A stretch of DNA of 9,630 nt, taken from assembly GCA_964429355.1 (NCBI GenBank), contig CAYSCH010000364.1, forward strand, positions 1 through 9,630, in the 5' to 3' direction. The notes beneath the pieces are model-generated. The model was not told where the DNA came from and searched no databases. It saw nothing but the letters and a program-made list of their open reading frames with translations. A program made the position numbers and the translations under genes. Position 1 is the stretch's first letter. Every line of letters begins with the position of its first letter. This document shows, piece after piece, positions 6,028 through 9,630 of this stretch. The DNA comes from JAAYAY01 sp964429355. GTDB taxonomy: Bacteria; Planctomycetota; Planctomycetia; Pirellulales; Thermoguttaceae.

Positions 6028-6200
6028 TAAGTGGCCTTGCGTGATTCGCGGAAAAAATAGCCGTCCTGAAGATAGCCGCGTGGGCTTGCCCCGCGCTCCA
6101 TTTGCGTCCGCGTTTGGCCTACGAACTCTCTCAGTCCCGGCCCATCCAGTTCCTGATCGCCTTGCCACAATTTCCCCTGGGATTCACGCAAGGCCATTTA
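6028..6200 (+). repeat. Interspersed element with inverted ends, copy 2
   Basis: This is a 173-bp copy of the element at 3691-3935, in the same orientation. Its ends, TAAGTGGCCTTGCGTGATTC (6028-6047) and the reverse complement of 6181-6200, match at 18 of 20 positions. It carries the central GC-rich hairpin core only once and is probably closer to the basic unit. It fills the space between two convergent genes: it starts 5 bases after the membrane-protein stop, and its last three bases (TTA on the plus strand) are the TAA stop codon of the HDOD gene on the minus strand. No coding content. Confidence 0.8.
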
Positions 6201-7097
6201 GCCCGTTTGAAACAGTGCCATAACGTCGGCGGCCTTCAACGCCTCATCGAGGCCTTCCCAGATTTGGTTGACCTGCGCCTTCTGAATCCCCAAGGCGGAG
6301 AATAACTGCGCCGGGGGCGTGACGGTGTTGCGTACCCCCAGGGCACTGACATTCTTGGCATTGCAGAAGAAGTCGGCCAAGGCAACCGTGTAGACCATGG
6401 CCCAGTGATCCCCTGCATAGGACATGGGATCATGGTGGAACTGGATGGTCGCAACGAGGTGGTCGGGCAGTCGCCATTGGCTTCCGACGTAGGCCCCGAG
6501 CGCCGCGTGGTCAAATCCGAGCACTTCTTCCTCGATCTCGACCAGGCTTCTCCCTTCGGCAAGCGTGTCGATCAGCTGACAGAACGGCTTGTTCAGGTAC
6601 TGGTCGATGAGTATGAATCCAAGGTCGTGCAGCAATCCGGCCAGGTAAGCCTCGCGCGGGGCTGTCTTGCGACTGACTTCGGCAACAAGCCGGGCGACAA
6701 TGCCGACGCCGATCATGTGATTCCAGAGACCTTCGCGGGAATAGGTACCGTACCCTTTACCCTTCTTGAACAGTTGGGCCACGTAGGCCGTCATCGCGAG
6801 ATTCCGGATCTCCTTGAAGCCGAGCAAGGTGATGGCAAGTTTCAGGTCGGCCACCTTATTCTGCATCGAATAGTACGAGGAATTGACCGAACGCATGATC
6901 CGTGCGGCCATGGCGGCGTCGTACTCGACGACTTCAAGCAGGTCCGCGGCTCCGGTGGAGGGATCGTTTGCCACCTGGATGATTCGCATCGCGACGGCAG
7001 GTAACGTTGAGACTTCGCTGATTCGCGCAAAGAGTCGCTTAACCAAATCTTGCGGCGGAGATTCCGATCGAATTGTGGGACTGCCCGGCCCTGCCAC
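6198..7097 (-). CDS. HDOD-domain signalling protein
   Basis: This encodes a 299-residue, single-domain HDOD protein. The family is related to HD-GYP phosphodiesterases but is usually regarded as regulatory, linked to motility, stress or second-messenger signalling. The domain starts with VSTLPAVAMRIIQVANDPSTG (about 29-49) and includes SVNSSYYSMQNKVADLKLAITLLGF (70-94). HD-type residues remain: H127 (LWNH), H157-D158 (LLHDLG), H197 (FDHAALGAYV), H221-H222 (FHHDP) and D242 (ADFF). No receiver, GGDEF or membrane segment is attached. It starts with GTG at 7097; a TGA lies five codons upstream in frame, and CACCT at 7103-7107 on the plus strand gives an AGGTG binding site. Its stop codon comes from the end of the repeat at 6028-6200, so the C-terminus (MALFQTG) may have been altered by that element. 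Confidence 0.88.
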   Translation of the reverse strand: MAGPGSPTIRSESPPQDLVKRLFARISEVSTLPAVAMRIIQVANDPSTGAADLLEVVEYDAAMAARIMRSVNSSYYSMQNKVADLKLAITLLGFKEIRNLAMTAYVAQLFKKGKGYGTYSREGLWNHMIGVGIVARLVAEVSRKTAPREAYLAGLLHDLGFILIDQYLNKPFCQLIDTLAEGRSLVEIEEEVLGFDHAALGAYVGSQWRLPDHLVATIQFHHDPMSYAGDHWAMVYTVALADFFCNAKNVSALGVRNTVTPPAQLFSALGIQKAQVNQIWEGLDEALKAADVMALFQTG

Positions 7098-7167
7098 TAC
7101 CGCACCTGTTCACGGAATAATGCTGCCACGGAAACACCTGCACATGCCGTTTGAGAAGCATGACTAG

Positions 7168-7190
7168 ACAACTTTAGGTTGTGGGCAACC
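7168..7190. repeat. Two overlapping, mutually exclusive hairpins
   Basis: ACAAC (7168-7172) can pair with GTTGT (7178-7182), while GGTTG (7177-7181) can instead pair with CAACC (7186-7190). Because they share GTTG, only one can form at a time. This lies between the methyltransferase stop and the HDOD start. The stems are only 5 bp, so an attenuator-like role is no more than a suggestion. Confidence 0.25.
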
Positions 7191-7237
7191 ACGTGAGGGG
7201 TCGATCTGGCAGGGCGGCTGGGCGGAATCTCGTCGAT

Positions 7238-7912
7238 TCATCCGTTACGACCGGTTTTTCTGGTACACCAGGTCCAGTGGCGGTCGCTCGTAGGTCGGAC
7301 CGATTCACGCTGCCCCCCGAGTCGCTCAATCCGGAACTGGATTTCCTCGACTGTCAGAGCCGCTCGAAGCGAATCGGCAAACATCCGGCGTTGGGTATCG
7401 CTTGCATCACGGGCGTAGTTCTCGACGAGATGGGCGAGGGCCGTCTCATCGTAGGGACGAATCAGGTCCCGCATGAAGACGAGCCCGCCTTCGGCCAGGA
7501 CTCGCCACGCTTCTCGCAACACGAGTTCGGGGACCGCCGCATGATGAACGAGGCTATTGGCGATGACAACCGGAAACGAACCGTCGGCAAACGGCAATCG
7601 CTTGGCGTCGGCCCGCTCGACCGTGATTCGCCGTTCGCATCCGCTGCGCCGAACATTGTCGGCCGCCACGTCCAGCATGCCCTGGGCCAGGTCAACGGCA
7701 ACCACGGTGATCTCAGGTTCCTCCCGGCAGAGTTCGATGGGAATCCGCGCTGTGCCCGTACCCAGGTCAAGAACAGGACCACTCCCTGGCAACTGGTCGA
7801 GGAGATCGCCCACGAAGTGGCGATTCACTTCCGCATGATCGAGATCGTCGTAAGCGAGGGCCTCCTCGAGCGTGTCCATCACTTCGAGTTCAAGCACCCG
7901 TGAGAGTGTCAC
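7238..7912 (-). CDS. Class I SAM-dependent methyltransferase
   Basis: This encodes a 224-residue methyltransferase of the UbiE/Methyltransf_11-like type. Motif I is PVLDLGTGTARIPIEL (46-61). The acidic residue that binds the SAM ribose is D74 (VVAVDLAQGML), the adenine-contact region is ADAKRLPFADGSF (101-113), and AWRVLAEGGLVFMRDL (135-150) completes the fold. The protein ends soon after a DRHWTW motif (210-215). The substrate is not predictable. I keep the GTG at 7912 rather than the ATG at 7879 because AGGGGGGA lies 8 bases upstream on the minus strand and the start overlaps the upstream epimerase-like stop codon in a GTGA arrangement, which suggests translational coupling. The HDOD gene follows 140 bases downstream. 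Confidence 0.88.
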   Translation of the reverse strand: MTLSRVLELEVMDTLEEALAYDDLDHAEVNRHFVGDLLDQLPGSGPVLDLGTGTARIPIELCREEPEITVVAVDLAQGMLDVAADNVRRSGCERRITVERADAKRLPFADGSFPVVIANSLVHHAAVPELVLREAWRVLAEGGLVFMRDLIRPYDETALAHLVENYARDASDTQRRMFADSLRAALTVEEIQFRIERLGGQRESVRPTSDRHWTWCTRKTGRNG

Positions 7913-8364
7913 GATCGCGGTCCCCCCTGCCGAGATTCGCCGTAGTCCAATCGTCGGTTGCGCCGACGGGCAAGTTCACATGCATAACGGTGGCCAAGCG
8001 TTTCTGAATTCTCCGCCACCCAATCAGTGAGCCGAGTGGAACCGGCAGCCGGTGAGTCGACGTAGAGGAGATTGTCCATCAGACCGAGGATCTCTTCCCA
8101 AATGACGAGTATGTCGCCCATCATCTTACCCAGGATAGCGCCCGCAAAATGCCCCACGCGAGGCGGAACCGAGACAATCCAACGCCCGCGGAGGCCGAGA
8201 ATCCGGGCGATGGTCGTTACCAGCTCGCGGTAGGTGAACGTTTCAGGGCCGATGGCGTCGATAACGACGTCGTCCCGCGACAGGCCTTGCCGGACCGCAA
8301 GCTCTGCCAGATCGTCGACGTAAATGGGTTGGAGCCTGTACGATCCGTCGCCGAACAGTCTCCC
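7909..8364 (-). CDS. NAD-dependent epimerase-like protein, C-terminal part only
   Basis: The open frame after the TGA at 8367-8365 gives 151 residues that match the C-terminal half of extended-SDR / NDUFA9-like (complex I subunit type) NAD(P)-binding proteins. It opens with GRLFGDGSYRLQPIYVDDLA, a signature that usually lies around two thirds of the way along the protein. It continues with TFTYRELVTTIARILGLRG and VPPRVGHFAGAI and a typical tail, STRLTDWVAENSETLGHRYACELARRR. The Rossmann domain with its GxxGxxG motif, roughly 200 residues, is missing. It should lie upstream, where the assembly has a gap and an ill-fitting 59-base segment. This is therefore best read as a gene cut by the assembly, though a true pseudogene cannot be excluded. 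Its stop codon overlaps the methyltransferase GTG by 4 bases. Confidence 0.75.
   Translation of the reverse strand, partial: GRLFGDGSYRLQPIYVDDLAELAVRQGLSRDDVVIDAIGPETFTYRELVTTIARILGLRGRWIVSVPPRVGHFAGAILGKMMGDILVIWEEILGLMDNLLYVDSPAAGSTRLTDWVAENSETLGHRYACELARRRNRRLDYGESRQGGPRS
7921..7928 (-). promoter_or_regulatory. Ribosome binding site fixing the GTG start
   Basis: On the minus strand this reads AGGGGGGA, 8 bases before the GTG at 7912 and inside the 3' end of the epimerase-like gene. It supports the GTG start over the internal ATG at 7879. Confidence 0.65.
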
Positions 8365-8423
8365 TCATTCGTTGGTCCTGATCGGTGACCTTCTCGGTCT
8401 TCTCGAAGTCATCCAGACTTCTC
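8365..8423 (-). other. Ill-fitting contig-edge segment beside the gap
   Basis: In the epimerase frame this segment reads into a TGA and does not resemble the protein. In another minus-strand frame it reads RSLDDFEKTEKVTDQDQRMRE, a coding-like charged stretch that does not continue into recognisable sequence. I take it as a chimeric or low-quality contig end rather than a gene. Confidence 0.45.
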
Positions 8424-8433
8424 NNNNNNNNNN
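8424..8433. other. Scaffold gap (ten N)
   Basis: Ten undetermined bases. The epimerase-like gene lacks about 600 bases of expected N-terminal coding sequence on one side, and an intact stop codon lies 18 bases away on the other. The true gap is therefore likely much longer than ten bases, or the join is wrong. Confidence 0.95.
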
Positions 8434-8450
8434 CCGCACGTCTGCCGTGG

Positions 8451-9563
8451 CTACTCCCCTTCGCCGCCCACACCAACTGCCGGCACACTGAGGGTGATGC
8501 ACCGCAAGGCTCCCTCCTCGGCCATGAGGTCGCTGGTGTTGATGCCGATGATCTTCCATCCGGGCAGCAATCGCCGGAACGTTGCCAACGCATGGGCGTT
8601 GGCATTGGCATCCTCGTACTGGGGAACCAGGAGCGTCCCGTTTGCGAAAACCACGTTCGTATAGGTACACCAGACATCGCCACCGTTGACAGTCAGGGGA
8701 AGTCGCATAACCCGAAGGGGCGCGTCTGACCCTCGAACCGATGAGAGGAGTTCAGCGTTCCGGTGGAGCAGGTGGGTATTCTCCGGATCGTCAGCCCCTT
8801 GATATTCGCCGATCACAATCGTCTGCGAATCGGTGAAGCAGGCCAGCACGTCGGCATGTCCTGTCGATTCCCGTCGCAACGGTTCCAGCACGACGATCGT
8901 TTCGCAGCCGAACATCGCATGCAAACTTCGCTCGATTGCCTCCACGCTGAAGCCGTGGCTGATGTTATTGTTGAAGAGTCTGGTCGTGGTCACAAGAAGG
9001 CCTCTGCCGTTGCTGAGGAGATCTCCTTGTTCGATTTCTAGGGGAACCACGCGAACAGGAATGTCCAATTGCCGAGCCAGTCCGGTCGCGGCCAGATCAT
9101 CCAGCCTGCGATCGACGTCTCCCGAGCGTCGCAAGTAGTCGAAGTCGAAGGCGAGAAGGCGAGAATCGCTCGAACGGACAAATACCGGGCCGAAGTCGCG
9201 CACCCATATCGTTTCACACGGCAACTGCAATACACGGATCGAATCCGCAGTCAGGCCGTTTTCTGCGAGCAACCCCCGCACCCTATCTCGCCCCGGTTCG
9301 TCCGATACCAGGCCAATCAGTTCCACACGATCGCCTGTCGCCGTTACAATCTCGACCAGTTCTCTGGGAAAATCGCGGGCCAGCTTGTCGGCCACGAGAA
9401 CCAGGGACTTCTGCGACTCGAAATCGGCCGAGAGACAAAGCGGCTTACCGCAGGCGGCCGGCTCGACCGATGCTTGAATCGTGGAACGAACTCCCGGACC
9501 GACGAAGTTCTCCGTACTCAGTATCCTGGCAAACAGACCTGGTTCCGGATGCCTGTCCGGCAA
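8451..9563 (-). CDS. Agmatine/peptidylarginine deiminase family (PAD_porph)
   Basis: This encodes a 370-residue guanidino-group-modifying enzyme of the agmatine deiminase / bacterial peptidylarginine deiminase family, which hydrolyses a guanidinium to a ureido group with release of ammonia. Catalytic elements are present: W120-V-R-D123-F-G-P, S233-T-G-H236-A-D238, the NVVFANGTLLVPQYED strand (303-318) and C355 in GALRCITLSVP. Two positions differ from the usual motifs: EQGDLLSNGRG (178-188) where EGG(N/S) is common, and R354 before the catalytic cysteine where His is common. No ATG fits. The frame is open back to 9626, and TTG at 9563 is the only ordinary start codon, with no strong ribosome binding site; the true N-terminus is uncertain and about 45 residues precede the conserved domain. 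No signal peptide or polyamine-pathway partner is visible, so agmatine versus peptide substrate is undecided. Confidence 0.85.
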   Translation of the reverse strand: MPDRHPEPGLFARILSTENFVGPGVRSTIQASVEPAACGKPLCLSADFESQKSLVLVADKLARDFPRELVEIVTATGDRVELIGLVSDEPGRDRVRGLLAENGLTADSIRVLQLPCETIWVRDFGPVFVRSSDSRLLAFDFDYLRRSGDVDRRLDDLAATGLARQLDIPVRVVPLEIEQGDLLSNGRGLLVTTTRLFNNNISHGFSVEAIERSLHAMFGCETIVVLEPLRRESTGHADVLACFTDSQTIVIGEYQGADDPENTHLLHRNAELLSSVRGSDAPLRVMRLPLTVNGGDVWCTYTNVVFANGTLLVPQYEDANANAHALATFRRLLPGWKIIGINTSDLMAEEGALRCITLSVPAVGVGGEGE

Positions 9564-9607
9564 ATCCAGTTCATCCAGCGGGGAAGACTGTCCCAGCGGG
9601 TGCTCGT

Positions 9608-9613
9608 ATAATA
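9608..9613 (-). promoter_or_regulatory. Possible -10 element of the deiminase gene
   Basis: On the minus strand TATTAT (9613-9608) lies in an AT-rich patch unlike its GC-rich surroundings, about 45 bases before the TTG at 9563. A -35 box at the usual 17-base spacing would fall just outside the window, so it cannot be checked here. Confidence 0.3.
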
Positions 9614-9630
9614 TGATGTTATTGGATTAT

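Noticed and set aside
6028..6200. TA target-site duplication around repeat copy 2
   Set aside because: TA does flank both ends of this copy, but copy 1 has CC...GG at the same positions, so a TA duplication is not supported.
5504..6223. 239-codon open frame spanning the small membrane protein and repeat copy 2
   Set aside because: Arg/Gly/Ser-rich shadow translation that crosses the repeat; the other frame gives a membrane protein with sensible hydrophobic segments.
8243..8683. Minus-strand frame running across the N gap
   Set aside because: It reads through undetermined bases, and both ends are shadows of the deiminase and epimerase frames. Only the short part at 8365-8423 looks coding-like, and that is probably chimeric.

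Overview
The window reads as a high-GC planctomycete-type (Pirellulales-like) draft genome or metagenome scaffold. This is inferred from the gene content: an iduronate-sulfatase-like secreted sulfatase, a secreted M14 carboxypeptidase, exported thioredoxin-fold proteins, an HDOD protein and a PAD_porph deiminase. GTG/TTG starts and long repeat-bearing intergenic spaces fit the same picture. A run of ten N at 8424-8433 marks a scaffold gap.

Layout. Bases 1-830 hold no convincing gene. They contain a possible terminator (46-88), two blocks of degenerate 7-base pyrimidine-rich repeats (211-407 and 601-693) and a 12-bp palindrome. A plus-strand block follows: a sulfatase (831-2300) and an M14 metallocarboxypeptidase (2359-3633), both with export signals. 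Next come an interspersed repeat with inverted ends (3691-3935), a secreted redoxin (4118-4720), a TlpA-like lipoprotein (4832-5449) and an 89-residue membrane protein (5754-6023). A second copy of the repeat (6028-6200) sits where the plus- and minus-strand genes converge. The minus strand then carries, in transcription order, an agmatine/peptidylarginine-deiminase family gene (9563-8451), the gap, the C-terminal part of an NAD-dependent epimerase-like gene (8364-7909), a SAM methyltransferase overlapping it by 4 bases (7912-7238) and an HDOD gene (7097-6198).

How the genes may work together. The sulfatase and carboxypeptidase probably act outside the cytoplasm on sulfated polysaccharide and peptide. 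The two CxxC proteins form a plausible envelope redox pair. The epimerase-like and methyltransferase genes look translationally coupled. The HDOD protein is probably regulatory. These roles rest on family recognition only.

I do not see a clear new multi-gene system. The most unusual content is non-coding: the two-copy element with about 15-20 bp inverted ends, one copy of which supplies the HDOD stop codon and the other of which carries an internal 34-bp duplication, and the heptad repeat tract upstream of the sulfatase. Bases 8365-8423 beside the gap look chimeric and should not be over-read.
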